Below are positions 54,885 through 64,000 of a stretch of DNA of 64,000 bases, in pieces. The notes under the pieces were generated by a model. It was not told the origin of the DNA. It saw only the letters and a program-made list of their open reading frames with translations, and searched no databases. This DNA comes from Acetobacter fallax (GTDB lineage Bacteria; Pseudomonadota; Alphaproteobacteria; Acetobacterales; Acetobacteraceae): the NCBI RefSeq assembly GCF_011516735.1, contig NZ_WOSX01000015.1, positions 18,531 to 82,530 on the forward strand. Direction: 5' to 3'. A program made the position numbers and the translations under genes. How positions within the stretch are numbered: the first letter of the stretch is position 1; each line of letters begins with the position of its first letter.

Positions 54885-56390
54885 TCAGCCGGGCGCCGGC
54901 GCCATATGGTAGGGCACAACCCCCCGCTCCTCTCCCCCGGCATCAATCTGAAAACCGGAAGCGGGAATGGCGCGATGGCGACAATCCGTGCGAATACAGG
55001 CGCGACACCCCGGACCGATGGGAATGATCATGCGCTCATCGGACAGATCGAGACCGGCCGCATAAACCAGTTCCGGGGCATGCGCGACAGAACACCCCAG
55101 AACAACGGCAACGTTCCTTGGCCGGTCAAAATAGGACACGCCGGCATGACCAACAGTGCGGGCGACATTGAGAAAAACCGCATCGTCCGTCGTGCGGGAC
55201 ACCTGAACATGAAGCTGCCCGGGCGCGGAGAAAGCCCGAAAGACATTCCACAGCGAGCACAGACCGCCAAAACGCGGCAGACTGAAACGGGTCGCGCTAT
55301 GACTCTTCAGAATATTGCCGGCAATATCAGTCTTGATAAAGTAAAACGGTATCCCCTCTTCTCCCGGCCGCTGCAACGTGGAGAGACGATGGCAGACCTG
55401 TTCAAAGCTGACCCCGAACAGCCTCTGAAGCTGATCCAGATCGTGCTTCTTCTCCCGCGCCGCCTGCCGGAAGCGTCTGTAAGGAAGCAGAAGCGCTCCG
55501 GCGAAATAGTTGCCCATGCCCACGCGGGCCAGATCACGAGCGTCAGTCGTCGTGAGACCGGACCGCCTGACAGCACGATCAAGCAGGCGGGCATAATCGA
55601 GACGACCAATCACCTGCGCCATGCAGAAAACACTGCTTTCCGATGGAACGCCATCCGCCATCAGCAACAGTTTCCTCCGCCGGTCGAAACGCCAGATCAC
55701 AGCGCGGCTGTCGAGTTCCGGATCAGTGACAACGCGGATGCCGTGCCGGTCATGCAGATAGCGAACCAGACCGATGACCAGACTCTCATCCCGAAAAGCC
55801 GGAGATTCATAAAGATCCTCTGCAGCCCGATCAATTTCATCAAAGTAATTGTCTTCCCGCTGGACCCAGTCCCCCACGGCGTCATAGGGCGCTACAGGCG
55901 GCGCGCCAGGCTCTGAACGCACCGCCATCCCGACATCCGGACGCCCCGCCGACGGCATCGGCGGCCCTTCTGAAGCCTCATTCGTCAGAGCATGCGACAA
56001 ACCGGGCGAACCATCGTTCCGGGTGGCACGATACGCATGATAAAGCGTCGCAAAACAGTTCGCCAGAGCCGGCGCGGCGCGGACAGCCGCCTGAAGATCA
56101 GTCGGGCGAAGCGTCGCGGAGCGGAATAACGGATCACCCAGGATTTCCCGCAGCGCCTGGATCTGCCGGATTTCGTCACTGTCGCCAAACCACGCCTCGG
56201 TGACACCGAACAGAGTGCAAAGTTTTGCCATTAACGGCGCCGGTATCGGCCGCTGGTCATTTTCGATCTGGTTCAGATAGCTCGCTGAAAGCCCAAGCTC
56301 TTCGGACAGAGCCTGCTGCGTCTGCCCGGTGCGGCTGCGAAGTTCGCGAATTCTGGCGCCCGCGAACACCTTTTCCGCACGCTTCGACAT
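54885..56390 (-). CDS. prpR: XRE-type short-chain fatty acid regulator PrpR/ScfR family
   Basis: A 501-residue regulator. N-terminal XRE helix-turn-helix (ARIRELRSRTGQTQQALSEELGLSASYLNQIEND), a middle ImmA/IrrE-like region (LYESPAFRDESLVIGLVRYLHDRHGIRVV) and a C-terminal DUF2083-type domain with clustered cysteines (GPGCRACIRTDCRHR). Members such as mycobacterial PrpR and corynebacterial RamB activate or repress propionate and acetate genes and sense short acyl-CoAs. Divergent from prpD across 117 bases holding a TTTGCAAA site. Confidence 0.9.
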   Translation of the reverse strand: MSKRAEKVFAGARIRELRSRTGQTQQALSEELGLSASYLNQIENDQRPIPAPLMAKLCTLFGVTEAWFGDSDEIRQIQALREILGDPLFRSATLRPTDLQAAVRAAPALANCFATLYHAYRATRNDGSPGLSHALTNEASEGPPMPSAGRPDVGMAVRSEPGAPPVAPYDAVGDWVQREDNYFDEIDRAAEDLYESPAFRDESLVIGLVRYLHDRHGIRVVTDPELDSRAVIWRFDRRRKLLLMADGVPSESSVFCMAQVIGRLDYARLLDRAVRRSGLTTTDARDLARVGMGNYFAGALLLPYRRFRQAAREKKHDLDQLQRLFGVSFEQVCHRLSTLQRPGEEGIPFYFIKTDIAGNILKSHSATRFSLPRFGGLCSLWNVFRAFSAPGQLHVQVSRTTDDAVFLNVARTVGHAGVSYFDRPRNVAVVLGCSVAHAPELVYAAGLDLSDERMIIPIGPGCRACIRTDCRHRAIPASGFQIDAGGEERGVVPYHMAPAPG

Positions 56391-56408
56391 CTTCGCAACC
56401 TTTGCAAA
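56391..56408. promoter_or_regulatory. Candidate PrpR operator (TTTGCAAA)
   Basis: CTTCGCAACCTTTGCAAA lies immediately upstream of the prpR ATG. TTTGCAAA is a perfect palindrome and matches the core reported for RamB/PrpR sites in actinobacteria; CTTCGCAA next to it looks like a second, degenerate copy. Location over the prpR start fits autoregulation. Confidence 0.6.
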
Positions 56409-56507
56409 ACCAACGGTTATACTCGCCCTAATTCGCTCGACAGACCATAGCCGAATTCACGGCCTTCGCCATATTCAGCACTGTATCCGCGAACAGGGCC
56501 AACCGAT

Positions 56508-58016
56508 ATGCAAACTTACGAAATCAGGGTTCATCCTGAAAAAGACCGCCTGCCACGTAACCAGCAGCTCGCATGGCATATCGCGGAGGTCGCCGCCGAT
56601 CCCGTGGCCGTGGAACAGCCCGTGACGGAGATGATCATCAACCGGATGATCGACAACGCCTCCGTCGCGATGGCCTCGGTCAACCGCCACACTGTAACAA
56701 GCGCCCGGGCCGAAGCCCTCGCTCACATCCGGCCCGGCGGAGCAACACTGTTCGGATGCGGACCGGATATCCGGGTCCACGCCGAATGGGCCGCCTGGGC
56801 AAACGGCACAGCCGTGCGCGAACTCGATTTCCACGACACCTTCCTCGCAGCGGAATACTCGCACCCCGGCGACAATATCCCGGCCATTCTCGCCGTCGCG
56901 CAACAATGCGGCCGATCGGGCAAGGATCTGATCCGGGGCATCGCCACAGGCTATGAAATCCAGATCGATCTGGTGCGAAGCATCTGCCTTCACGCGCACA
57001 AGATCGACCACGTCGCGCATCTCGGCCCGTCCGTCGCAGCCGGCCTCGGCACCCTCCTCGGACTTCCGGCGGAAACAATCCTGCAATCGATTCAGCATGC
57101 CCTGCATGTGACAACCGCGACCCGCCAGAGCCGAAAGGGCGAAATCTCCTCCTGGAAGGCTTATGCGCCGGCCCATGCGGGAAAACTGGCCGTCGAGGCA
57201 GTGGACCGCGCGATGCTGGGTGAAACCTCACCGGCCCCGATCTATGAAGGTGAAGACGGCGTCATCGCCTGGATGCTGGATGGAAAAGACGCCCGGTATT
57301 TCGTGCGGCTTCCGGAAGATGGCGAACCAAAACGCGCCATTCTGGACAGCTACACCAAAGAACACTCGGCTGAATATCAGAGCCAGGCCCTGATTGATCT
57401 GGCATTCCGGCTCGGGAAACAGATCAGCACCTGGGACAACGTAAAGGATGTCCTGATCGAGACCAGCCACCACACGCATTACGTGATCGGCACAGGCTCG
57501 AACGATCCGCAGAAGTTCGACCCCGATGCCTCACGCGAAACACTGGATCATTCAATCATGTATATCGTTGCAGTCGCCCTGCAGGACGGCTCCTGGCATC
57601 ATGTGAAATCCTATGATCCGGCAAGGGCACATCGGGAAGATACCGTTCGGCTGTGGAAAAAAATCCACACAGTCGAAGATCCCGCATGGACGGAGCGATA
57701 CCATGCCACAGACCCGGCCGTGAAAGCATTTGGCGGACGCATCACCATCACCATGACCGACGGATCGGTGATTGCGGACGAACTCGCCGTCGCCAACGCG
57801 CACCCTCTCGGCGCCACCCCCTGGACACGCCCTGATTACATCCGGAAATTTCGCACACTGACCGAAGGCATTGTCGAACCGAAGGAAGCGGACCGGTTCC
57901 TCGATCTGGTGCAGCGCCTGCCGGAACTGACCGCGCAGGATCTGTGCGGGCTGGACATCACACTTCCCAATGGCGCGCTGAAACAAAACCCGAAAACCGG
58001 CATTTTCGGATACTGA
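56508..58016 (+). CDS. prpD: 2-Methylcitrate dehydratase
   Basis: A 502-residue MmgE/PrpD protein. Conserved stretches include [73 protein letters not shown] and [18 protein letters not shown]. It dehydrates 2-methylcitrate to 2-methylaconitate in propionyl-CoA breakdown. First gene of prpD-prpC-prpB; 58-base gap to prpC. Confidence 0.95.
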   Translation: MQTYEIRVHPEKDRLPRNQQLAWHIAEVAADPVAVEQPVTEMIINRMIDNASVAMASVNRHTVTSARAEALAHIRPGGATLFGCGPDIRVHAEWAAWANGTAVRELDFHDTFLAAEYSHPGDNIPAILAVAQQCGRSGKDLIRGIATGYEIQIDLVRSICLHAHKIDHVAHLGPSVAAGLGTLLGLPAETILQSIQHALHVTTATRQSRKGEISSWKAYAPAHAGKLAVEAVDRAMLGETSPAPIYEGEDGVIAWMLDGKDARYFVRLPEDGEPKRAILDSYTKEHSAEYQSQALIDLAFRLGKQISTWDNVKDVLIETSHHTHYVIGTGSNDPQKFDPDASRETLDHSIMYIVAVALQDGSWHHVKSYDPARAHREDTVRLWKKIHTVEDPAWTERYHATDPAVKAFGGRITITMTDGSVIADELAVANAHPLGATPWTRPDYIRKFRTLTEGIVEPKEADRFLDLVQRLPELTAQDLCGLDITLPNGALKQNPKTGIFGY

Positions 58017-58074
58017 CTCCGGCGTCACGCCCCGACGGGGTCGTGCCACAAAAACAGGACAGAGGAGACGTCAC

Positions 58075-59247
58075 ATGACACACACCTCTCAGGACAGACA
58101 ACCAAAGAAATCCGTGGCTCTTTCAGGCGTCACAGCAGGAACGACTGCACTGTGCACCGTGGGGCAGAGCGGAAACGATCTGCATTATCGTGGTTATGAC
58201 ATCAAAGATCTCGCTGAACACTGCGATTATGAGGAAGTGGCACATCTTCTCATTCATGGCCATCTTCCTGACGCAGCAGAGCTTGCTGCCTATAAAGAGC
58301 ATTTACGATCCCTGCGCGGTCTGCCCGAGGGGGTGAAACGGGTCCTGGAGGATATTCCGGCCGCCGCACACCCGATGGATGTCATGCGAACGGCAATGTC
58401 GGCTTTCGGGTGTATTTTGCCCGAGCGACGGGATATGACCCCGGTCGGAGCACGGGAGATCGCGGACCGGACGATAGCCTCTCTCGGATCGATCCTGCTG
58501 TACTGGTATCATTTCGCAACCAACGGAAAGCGCATCGCGGTCGACACCGACGATGACAGCATCGGCGGACATTTCCTGCATCTTCTGCACGGCTCAAAGC
58601 CGTCGGAAGAATGGGTGCGGGCCATGCATGTCTCCCTGATTCTGTATGCGGAACACGAGTTCAACGCCTCGACTTTTGCATGCCGCGTGGTGGCGGGAAC
58701 AGGCTCGGACATGTATTCGGCACTGTGCGCGGGGATCGGAGCATTGCGAGGCCCGAAACATGGCGGCGCAAACGAAGTCGCGCTGGAGATACAGCAGCGT
58801 TATCTCACGCCGGATGAGGCAGAGGCCGATATCCGACGACGCGTTGAAAACCGCGAGGTCATCATCGGCTTCGGCCATCCGGTCTATACCATCGCCGATC
58901 CGCGCAACGAGATCATCAGACGCACCGCCCATAGCCTGTCGCGACGGGCCGGATCAATGCGGCTGTATAATGTGGCGGCCCGCATCGAGACCGTAATGGC
59001 CGATACAAAGAAGATGTTTCCAAATCTCGACTGGTTCAGCGCGGTTTCATACAACCTGATGCGGATTCCAACCGCGATGTTCACACCTGTTTTTGTCATC
59101 GCCCGCAGCGCTGGCTGGTGCGCACACGTCATCGAGCAGCGGGAAAACGGAAAAATCATTCGTCCATCAGCAGAGTATACCGGCCCCGAAGACCGGCCTT
59201 TCGTTCCTGTGCATGAGCGCGGCACCGCGCTGGAGGAAGCAGCATGA
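58075..59247 (+). CDS. prpC: 2-Methylcitrate synthase
   Basis: A 390-residue citrate synthase-fold enzyme starting after GACAGAGGAGACG. It has the short-form N-terminus with [37 protein letters not shown] and catalytic His residues in [12 protein letters not shown] and [13 protein letters not shown]. The DIKDLAE and YRGYD motifs separate PrpC from the main citrate synthase. It joins propionyl-CoA and oxaloacetate. Overlaps prpB by 4 bases. Confidence 0.96.
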   Translation: MTHTSQDRQPKKSVALSGVTAGTTALCTVGQSGNDLHYRGYDIKDLAEHCDYEEVAHLLIHGHLPDAAELAAYKEHLRSLRGLPEGVKRVLEDIPAAAHPMDVMRTAMSAFGCILPERRDMTPVGAREIADRTIASLGSILLYWYHFATNGKRIAVDTDDDSIGGHFLHLLHGSKPSEEWVRAMHVSLILYAEHEFNASTFACRVVAGTGSDMYSALCAGIGALRGPKHGGANEVALEIQQRYLTPDEAEADIRRRVENREVIIGFGHPVYTIADPRNEIIRRTAHSLSRRAGSMRLYNVAARIETVMADTKKMFPNLDWFSAVSYNLMRIPTAMFTPVFVIARSAGWCAHVIEQRENGKIIRPSAEYTGPEDRPFVPVHERGTALEEAA

Positions 59248-60158
59248 CATATCTGATCGGGGCAGACAGCCCGCATGTACCGGCAGGACGCCGTTTCAGA
59301 ACGCTGCTTGAAAAACCAGGCATTCTCCGCCTTCCCGGCGCACATAACGGACAGGCGGCATTACAGGCGAAGGATGCAGGTTTCGAGGCGCTGTATCTGT
59401 CCGGAGCAGCGATGACGGCCAGCATGGGTCTGCCCGACCTGGGAATTATCACCATCGATCAGGTTGCCTTCTTTGTCCGTCAGATCGTCCATGCCTCCGG
59501 CCTGCCACTGCTCGTTGACGGAGACACAGGCTATGGTGAGACTCTGAACGTCATGAACATGGTCAGGGTCTTTGAAGATGCCGGAGCAGGTGCCGTGCAT
59601 CTTGAGGATCAGCTTCTGCCGAAGAAATGCGGGCATCTGAACGACAAAAAAATCGCCTCGGCCCACGACATGGCGATGAAAGTTGATGCCGCACGCCGGG
59701 CAGCGCGGGATATTGTGGTCATCGCCCGCACGGACGCGGCGGCCAGCGAAGGGATCGACGGTGCCGTCGCACGGGCCAGGCTCTACATTGAGGCCGGCGC
59801 TGACGCGATCTTCCCTGAAGCCCTGACCACAGCAGAGATGTTCCGAGAATTTGCCCGACGAATGCCAGGAGCGAAGCTGCTGGCAAACATGACGGAGTTC
59901 GGCAGAACACCGTTCTTTACTGCTGATGAATTTGCAGCAATGGGCTACAGCATGGTGATCTGGCCCGTCAGTTCATTGCGCGTCGCGAACCGGGCGCAGG
60001 CAGAGCTGTATGACACCCTGAAGCGTTATGGCAGCACAGAGGGAATGCTGGACCGGATGCAGACACGGGAAGAACTTTATCAGACCCTGCGCTATCATGA
60101 ATATGAGGCGCTGGACCGGAGTATCGTGGAGACCGTTCTTCCGACAGCCGAAAGGTAA
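59244..60158 (+). CDS. prpB: 2-Methylisocitrate lyase
   Basis: A 304-residue member of the isocitrate lyase superfamily. The catalytic loop [10 protein letters not shown], the metal-binding VDGDTGYGE and [16 protein letters not shown] are intact. It cleaves 2-methylisocitrate to pyruvate and succinate. Coupled to prpC by an ATGA overlap. Confidence 0.96.
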   Translation: MTYLIGADSPHVPAGRRFRTLLEKPGILRLPGAHNGQAALQAKDAGFEALYLSGAAMTASMGLPDLGIITIDQVAFFVRQIVHASGLPLLVDGDTGYGETLNVMNMVRVFEDAGAGAVHLEDQLLPKKCGHLNDKKIASAHDMAMKVDAARRAARDIVVIARTDAAASEGIDGAVARARLYIEAGADAIFPEALTTAEMFREFARRMPGAKLLANMTEFGRTPFFTADEFAAMGYSMVIWPVSSLRVANRAQAELYDTLKRYGSTEGMLDRMQTREELYQTLRYHEYEALDRSIVETVLPTAER

Positions 60159-60764
60159 TTTTCTTCAAAGGCAGCTCAGCTCGTCGAAAGACCGCTAAAC
60201 TGCCCGGAAGAAAAATACAGACCGCGGCCCCGGCAGCCGGTTTGTTCGTAATAAAACAGTGGGCAAAGGCAAGCCTTTGCCGGGCTCCAGGAAAGAGCCC
60301 GGCCATTCCACCCCGCTGGCCATCCGGCTTACGCGCGGCAAATCAGTCCTCCGGCACGGAAATACAGAAGAGCACAGAAAATTCGTCATCGACATAATGT
60401 GTATAAAGATGTTTCGGTATATCGCATTCAAAATTCCAGACCCGGCTTATCATACGCAGACGCAGTGCCCCAGGGATGATAAAATGGAAACATGCGCCGC
60501 GACATCGCAATACCTCGCCCATGACGACACAGAAACAGCAGGTCGCTTCGTTCAGGCACGAGCACAAAACCCCGACGACACGCAGGCGAGCCACGAGCGG
60601 ATCGGGAGCATCCTGAAGATGGTTCTTCCCACATCTAAAAAAGAGTGCTCTAAATGCAGGCTACACACGCGCCAGATAACAAGCAAAAATAATCACGCGT
60701 GACCCGGAAAAAAATGCAGAGCCGATCAGCCTGATCGCCTCGACCGCATCAGGAGGACGAACCG
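60159..60764. other. prpB-acs intergenic stretch with hairpins
   Basis: About 600 bases without a credible gene. A hairpin pair lies at 60262-60301: GGCAAAGGC with GCCTTTGCC, then CGGGCTC with GAGCCCG. The right end must contain the acs promoter; the ribosome site AGGAGGA is at 60751-60757. Confidence 0.6.
60262..60301. repeat. Double-hairpin extragenic element
   Basis: GGCAAAGGC (60262-60270) pairs with GCCTTTGCC (60273-60281) and CGGGCTC (60281-60287) with GAGCCCG (60295-60301). Similar in style to the hairpins of the 170-bp repeat family but shorter. Confidence 0.6.
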
Positions 60765-62717
60765 GTGCCCGACTCTCAGGACCGCACGGCAATCTGGAAT
60801 CTTACCGATATCGACCCGGTAAAAGCGGAGCAGATAGCCAGATTGCGGGCACAGGCCGTCTCTGACCCGGACGGTTTCTGGCTTGAGCAGGCACGGCGGA
60901 TCGAATGGGCGTCGTTCCCTGCGGTCGCATCGAATTCCTCCTTCGAGGGCGACGTTTCCATCCGCTGGTTTGAAGATGGAATGCTTAACGCATCAGTCAG
61001 CTGTCTGGACCGGCATCTTGCAGACCGGGGCGACAAGCCAGCGCTAATCTGGCAGGCAGATGACACAACCGTATCACGCACCCTGACATTTCGTGAACTC
61101 CACGAGGAAGTCTGCCGGCTTTCAAATGCATTGCGCGCTCTGGGCGTCAAACGCGGCGAGCGCGTCGCCATCCACCTGCCAATGGTCGTCGAGGGCGTGG
61201 TCGCGATGCTGGCCTGCGCGCGCATCGGAGCCGTTCACGTCGTGCTGTTTGGTGGTTTCTCGCCCGAAGGCATCGGTGAACGACTGATCGACAGCAGCGC
61301 GGTCGCGGTCATCACCTGCGATACCGGACGGCGGGGCGCAAAGCGGATCCCGCACAAGGTCACGATCGATGCGGCCCTGACCCACGCCGGCACGATATGT
61401 GCTGTAAAGAATGTGATTGTCGTCCAGGTGACTGGCGATGTCGTGCCAATGAAGGAAGGGCGCGATCATGATTACACCGCTCTGGTTTCGCAGCAGTCCC
61501 CCGCCTGCGAAGCGGAAATCATGCGTGCCGAAGACGTTCTTTTTCTGCTCTACACCTCCGGCAGCACCGGAAAACCCAAGGCAATGGTTCACGCCACGGG
61601 CGGCTACATGGTGTGGGCCGCATACACAACGGACCTGACACTGGCGCCGGAACCGGAACGAGTCCACTGGTGCACGGCAGATATAGCGTGGATTACCGGA
61701 CACACCTATGTCGTCTACGGCCCGCTGCTCAGCGGGACGACAACCCTGATCTACGAAGGACTGCTCGGCTGGCCGCAGCCCGGTCGCTGGTGGGAGATCG
61801 TCGATCGTTATGAGGTCTCCTGCCTTTACACGGCCCCCACAGCCATTCGCGCCCTGATACGTGAGGGCGATGAGGTTCCGGGACGCTACTCACTCGCGTC
61901 CCTGCGTCGTCTGGCCTGCGCGGGAGAACCGATCAGCCCGGATGCGTGGGAATGGTTCTATGAAGTCGTTGGCCGACGGCGTTGCCCGGTCGCGGATATG
62001 TGGTGGCAGACGGAAACCGGCGGCGGCATGCTGTGCGTCATTCCAGGTGCGCAGCCGATGAAACCGGGTTGGGCGACAACCCCCCTGCCCGGCCTCACTG
62101 CCGTGCTGACCAGCGAGAAAGGCGAAATCATCGAAGGAGCCGTCGAAGGCGCTCTGTGTTTCACTGCCTCCTGGCCAGGTCAGGCCCGGACGATCTGGGG
62201 AGATCACAAGCGGTTTCGCGAGACGTATTTCACGTTCAGCCCCGGCAAGTATTTTGCCGGTGACGGCGCACGCCGAGATGAGAATGGTTACTACATGATC
62301 ACAGGGCGCATGGATGACGTTATCAATGTCTCCGGCCACCGGATCGGAACAGCGGAGATCGAAGACGCGCTGGCAACCTGCCACGCCATCTCCGAAGCAG
62401 CGGCAGTCGGCGTCAGCCATGATCTGAAAGGCCAGGGAATCGTCGTGTTCGTCGTGGCGCGTTCTTCAAAAGTCGCGCCCGCAGCAGATGAACTCTCGAC
62501 CATTATCTGCGACCGGGTCGGGCGATATGCAGCCCCTGAGCGGGTCTATCTTGTGAATGAAATGCCCAAAACACGATCAGGAAAGATCGTCAGGCGACTA
62601 CTGCGAAAGATTGCGTCCAATGAAACTGAAAGTTTAGGCGACCTCTCCACGCTGGCCGATCCGGCAGTCATACCGACGCTGATCGCAACCGTGAAGGAGC
62701 AGAACGCGGCATCATGA
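60765..62717 (+). CDS. acs: Acetyl-CoA synthetase (AMP-forming)
   Basis: A 650-residue adenylate-forming enzyme, GTG start with AGGAGGA 7 bases upstream. It has YTSGSTGKPKAMVHATGGY (the usual Gly after KPK is Ala), WCTADIAWITGHTYVVYGPL, WWQTETGG, YYMITGRMDDVINVSGHR and the C-terminal lysine motif PKTRSGKIVRR. WWQTETGGG with Acs-like length favours acetate over propionate, but its position beyond prpB would let it supply propionyl-CoA too. It activates acetate to acetyl-CoA, a key step in acetate over-oxidation. Confidence 0.92.
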   Translation: MPDSQDRTAIWNLTDIDPVKAEQIARLRAQAVSDPDGFWLEQARRIEWASFPAVASNSSFEGDVSIRWFEDGMLNASVSCLDRHLADRGDKPALIWQADDTTVSRTLTFRELHEEVCRLSNALRALGVKRGERVAIHLPMVVEGVVAMLACARIGAVHVVLFGGFSPEGIGERLIDSSAVAVITCDTGRRGAKRIPHKVTIDAALTHAGTICAVKNVIVVQVTGDVVPMKEGRDHDYTALVSQQSPACEAEIMRAEDVLFLLYTSGSTGKPKAMVHATGGYMVWAAYTTDLTLAPEPERVHWCTADIAWITGHTYVVYGPLLSGTTTLIYEGLLGWPQPGRWWEIVDRYEVSCLYTAPTAIRALIREGDEVPGRYSLASLRRLACAGEPISPDAWEWFYEVVGRRRCPVADMWWQTETGGGMLCVIPGAQPMKPGWATTPLPGLTAVLTSEKGEIIEGAVEGALCFTASWPGQARTIWGDHKRFRETYFTFSPGKYFAGDGARRDENGYYMITGRMDDVINVSGHRIGTAEIEDALATCHAISEAAAVGVSHDLKGQGIVVFVVARSSKVAPAADELSTIICDRVGRYAAPERVYLVNEMPKTRSGKIVRRLLRKIASNETESLGDLSTLADPAVIPTLIATVKEQNAAS

Positions 62718-62827
62718 CAGAGAAGCGCCCCGTCACCTGATGTTGCCATTTGTTACGCACGTCTTAACGCCTTCTCAACGGCTGAAGGAAGAGAATGAGG
62801 ACCGGTCCAGCAAATGGAGTTCAGACC

Positions 62828-63091
62828 ATGTCCTCTTCCATCTCCGGCCTTTCCGGTTCATCTGTTTCCAGCCTGTTTGATACATCGTCGGCAAGCTCGT
62901 CGTCATCTTCGGGCTCGTCGTCTTCCGCATCATCCTCTTCTTCCGACACAACGACGGAAACGATGAACAGCAACGGCACCATCACAATTACTGTGACAGA
63001 TTCTTCAGGAAACGTCGTTTCCACGACAACCGAAGGCAGTCCACGCCCGACTGGCGATTCCGATGATGGATCGCTCGACACCTTTGCCTGA
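62828..63091 (+). CDS. Serine-rich small protein
   Basis: An 87-residue protein from the ATG at 62828 (GGAG upstream). The N-terminal half is almost wholly serine with Ala, Gly and Thr (SSASSSSSSGSSSSASSSSSD); the second half (NGTITITVTDSSGNVVSTTTE) resembles a short beta-strand surface repeat. No signal peptide or membrane segment. No family recognised; composition suggests a disordered protein. Confidence 0.6.
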   Translation: MSSSISGLSGSSVSSLFDTSSASSSSSSGSSSSASSSSSDTTTETMNSNGTITITVTDSSGNVVSTTTEGSPRPTGDSDDGSLDTFA

Positions 63092-63891
63092 ACTACACCC
63101 CCATGAGTTGCATCCGTTACCCATATCTTCTGACTGATGCGACCCCCGGGCACACTGGCGATCCGGCCGGGAAGAGTGCTGAACAGCGCATCTTCCCGGC
63201 TCCAGACAGAAAAAACGAAGCGTCAGAAAAATTGGCTGACGTAAAAGCGTGTATCACGACACCATGCTGATTTTAGGTCGGATATCCATATCGGACAGTC
63301 CACGCCGGCCTCTCTGAAAACTTTCTGAATTTTTTACCCGATAAAAATTATTGAAATATTGTTCATATATAATGCATCCTGAATAAGAAACTACATTTCT
63401 ATAAACACAAACAATACTCTGATAGCTGAAATTTACGCAGAAAATCCTGATGAGTTATTATAAAACGATCATCTCCCAATGTGCCTGGCAGTGAGATGCT
63501 ATTTATTAGAAACCGCTACTCAGAGCACACAAAGTCCAGACATACGTCACTCACCGCGCTCCCGCCGGACGCTTTTTCTTCATCCGGGAAATTGCGTTAG
63601 CTGCCGCAGGTATCAGAGCATGTCGTCGGCACACCTGTAGTCCTGGCGGTAAATAATACCATTCAGAGTTGAGCTGAACAAAACACTATTATTACTTTCC
63701 GAACCAACTTTCATGCTGCCGTTCCCACCGTTCAAAGCAACAGGATAAGACAGAGAGGCCCTTTCAGTCTGCACGACTTCCGGTGCATTCAAACTTCGAT
63801 CTGTCATGGTCGCCCGAAGAGACTGTTGCACAGCAACCATTCCAGGCAGACCGAAAAATTCAGACAAAAATCGTAATTTACAAAAACACTT
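63092..63891. other. 800-base AT-rich stretch without a recognised gene
   Basis: Read on both strands; no supported gene. A long hairpin lies at 63166-63200, GCCGGGAAGA with TCTTCCCGGC, without a T-run. The centre (63320-63500) is strongly AT-rich. A minus-strand open frame of 112 codons (63613-63951) has no family resemblance and runs into the transposase end, so it is not called. Confidence 0.5.
63166..63200. other. 10-bp hairpin downstream of the serine-rich gene
   Basis: GCCGGGAAGA (63166-63175) pairs perfectly with TCTTCCCGGC (63191-63200), with an inner GCTG/CAGC pairing. About 75 bases past the serine-rich gene. No T-run follows, so terminator function is uncertain. Confidence 0.55.
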
Positions 63892-64000
63892 AGAGCCTGA
63901 ATCAGAAAGCGGTTTGATTGATTTTTCGCAGAACTCTGCGGATATGGGCAATCATCAACCATGCGCAGGATGACGAGATTGTTGTCTCGACATCCTTCGT
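63892..64000 (-). mobile_element. Right end of an IS (IS5-like group), transposase 3' end
   Basis: The minus strand from 64000 to a stop at 63902 reads TKDVETTISSSCAWLMIAHI then RRVLRKINQTAF, a typical C-terminus of a DDE transposase. The outer end GAGCCTGAATCAG begins at about 63893, preceded by TTA, which would fit the TNA target preference known for IS1031-type elements of acetic acid bacteria. The rest of the element lies outside the window, so intactness cannot be judged. Confidence 0.65.

Noticed and set aside
54717..55916. Plus-strand open frame opposite prpR
   Set aside because: Antisense to prpR; no motif.
60259..60702. Possible 147-codon gene between prpB and acs
   Set aside because: Its start lies in a hairpin element, composition is not protein-like and no ribosome site was found.
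63613..63951. 112-codon minus-strand frame near the right edge
   Set aside because: Overlaps the transposase end in another frame and has no recognisable domain.
1..64000. tRNA, rRNA and phage genes
   Set aside because: No cloverleaf-type sequences, rRNA segments or phage structural genes were noticed on reading both strands; a tRNA scan would be needed to be certain.

Overview
The window reads as chromosome of an acetic acid bacterium (Acetobacteraceae, Alphaproteobacteria). The grounds are a complete pqqABCDE cofactor operon, malate:quinone oxidoreductase, several TonB-dependent receptors, a 2-methylcitrate pathway with an XRE-type PrpR, moderately high GC, and an insertion-sequence end at the right edge that resembles IS elements of that family. 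No rRNA, tRNA, CRISPR array, prophage or plasmid origin was found. Genus cannot be fixed from the sequence alone.

Layout. 0.1-3.4 kb: pqqA-B-C-D-E, with a hairpin plus T-run separating the tiny pqqA from pqqB. 3.6-8.0 kb: a TonB receptor, then on the minus strand a type II sulfide:quinone oxidoreductase and a DapA-family aldolase. 8.1-12.2 kb (minus): fabD-fabG-acpP-fabF plus a DUF3297 gene, ending in a strong terminator. 12.5-19.3 kb (minus): an OpuAC-like binding domain gene, a small winged-helix-like protein and a YdcF-like protein in tight order, an M13 metallopeptidase, a ferritin/acyl-ACP-desaturase-like protein and a PAS-degenerate GGDEF-EAL phosphodiesterase. 19.4-26.2 kb: bioB, a divergent hxlR/azoreductase pair, a frameshifted P-loop kinase pseudogene, a methyltransferase, osmC, mqo and a DUF1272 zinc protein. 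26.3-28.7 kb (minus): an AraC-type remnant, then minC-minD-minE with a terminator.

28.9-39 kb: an inverted-repeat element, a glutathione transferase, an Smr-domain protein, a FecCD-type permease plus ATPase without a binding protein, an LtrA-like protein, an SDR divergent from a LysR regulator, an esterase and a glycosyltransferase. 39.1-40.1 kb (minus): rplM-rpsI. 40.4-46.6 kb: a membrane-anchored protein of unknown function, an NAD(P)-binding protein, a short MTHFR-like protein, and an MFS exporter divergent from a LysR regulator. 47-54.7 kb: an amino-acid permease and a TauD-type dioxygenase (translationally coupled), divergent from one large TonB receptor and followed by a second, convergent one. 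54.9-62.7 kb: prpR divergent from prpD-prpC-prpB, then an acetyl-CoA synthetase, a propionate/acetate assimilation block. 62.8-64 kb: a serine-rich small protein, a largely empty AT-rich stretch, and the 3' end of a transposase.

Most genes are recognisable housekeeping or common accessory genes. The least explained material is between genes: a dispersed element built from short hairpins, present as two 170-bp copies and one shorter diverged copy; an 18-bp inverted-repeat element at 28.9 kb; a TTTGCAAA palindrome in the prpR-prpD gap; and two decayed genes. I did not find a convincing wholly new multi-gene system. The best candidates for new biology are the hairpin repeat family and the permease-dioxygenase-receptor block at 47-54.7 kb.
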